Shown: positions 63,787 through 64,000 of the stretch, one piece after another | How the letters are laid out: every line of letters begins with the position of its first letter | Position numbering within the stretch: the stretch's first letter is position 1 | Assembly: GCA_018262975.1 (NCBI GenBank) | Contig: JADFDG010000003.1 | Coordinates: 212,313 to 276,312, forward strand | DNA from: Gammaproteobacteria bacterium | GTDB taxonomy: Bacteria > Pseudomonadota > Gammaproteobacteria > Pseudomonadales > JADFDG01 | Direction: 5' to 3' | DNA length: 64,000 nucleotides | Position numbers and translations under genes: made by a program | The notes under the pieces: model-generated | The model's database searches: none | What the model saw: only the letters and a program-made list of their open reading frames with translations | What the model was told of the DNA's origin: nothing

Positions 63787-64000
63787 TCGCCGCCGTCCGG
63801 CAGGGACTGAAGGCCGAGGGCGTCGAGGTGTCCGTCAGCCAGCTGTGCCGCTGGTTCGAGGTGCCGCGGCGCACGGTGTACTACAAGGCCGTGAAGTCGG
63901 CACCGAAGGTCCGCGAGGAACTGGTGGCGCCGGTGAAGGCGTTGATCGAGCAGGAACCGTCGTTCGGTTACCGAACGGTGGCCAGCCTGCTGTCGATGAA
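63747..64000 (+). mobile_element. IS3-family transposase OrfB (partial)
   Basis: In the -1 frame from the A6G heptamer, an open frame runs to the window end. It reads LIAAVRQGLKAEGVEVSVSQLCRWFEVPRRTVYYKAV and then EPSFGYRTVASLL, the N-terminal part of the IS3 OrfB (HTH_21-like helix before the DDE integrase core). No ATG starts it, so it is expected as the frameshift fusion OrfAB. The catalytic DDE residues lie outside the window. Confidence 0.85.

Overview
The window is about 64 kb of a GC-rich (roughly two-thirds G+C) gammaproteobacterial chromosome. The evidence for this is the gene order lepA-lepB-DUF4845-rnc-era-recO-pdxJ-acpS; a gacS/barA-cysM-exonuclease-rlmD-relA-mazG block like that of Pseudomonas; paired fabB-fabA; and CcmFGHI-type cytochrome c maturation. 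The genus cannot be fixed from sequence alone. Porins of the Porin_4 type, a lysine/alanine-rich histone-H1-like protein and three DUF2236 oxygenases suit an aerobic or facultative Xanthomonadales, Nevskiales or Chromatiales-like lineage.

Layout. 0-4.9 kb: protein export, RNA processing and cofactor operon. 4.9-16.9 kb: GacS-type hybrid kinase, divergent from cysM, exonuclease, rlmD, relA, mazG and a moaA-moaB-moeA molybdopterin set. 17.1-20.1 kb: two paralogous porins flanking a divergent STN-domain protein. 20.2-26.5 kb: fabB-fabA (minus strand) diverging from ccmF-ccmG-ccmH-ccmI. 26.5-34.2 kb: adk, hemH, the H1-like protein, then yoaA-tsaB-thioesterase-uppP-rsmJ. 34.2-42.3 kb: nitronate monooxygenase, a flavin-fold/GAF gene pair, hemerythrin plus an oxidase-like membrane protein, plsB and an MDR oxidoreductase.

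42.3-53.2 kb is the most unusual chromosomal part. Exported proteins and a papain-like protease on the minus strand face a plus-strand cluster of a YfbK-like VWA lipoprotein, an ECF sigma factor, a probable anti-sigma, a caspase-like protease, a CHAT protease and a small exported protein. This looks like an envelope stress or signalling module built on cysteine peptidases. 53.3-59.8 kb holds a periplasmic binding protein, three tandem DUF2236 (MpaB/Lcp-like) proteins, a GST, a membrane protein and a lipoprotein. 59.9-62.9 kb is an AT-rich three-gene cassette of unknown function, clearly foreign in base composition. After an AHSA1-like gene the window ends inside an IS3-family element with a textbook A6G frameshift site.

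Thirteen near-identical copies of a 23-24 nt GTAG-plus-hairpin repeat sit in intergenic gaps, four of them as inverted pairs. They have the architecture of REP/REPIN elements, and no RAYT transposase gene is visible here. Several operator-like dyads lie upstream of porin 1, fabA/ccmF, adk, the hemerythrin gene and the AT-rich cassette.
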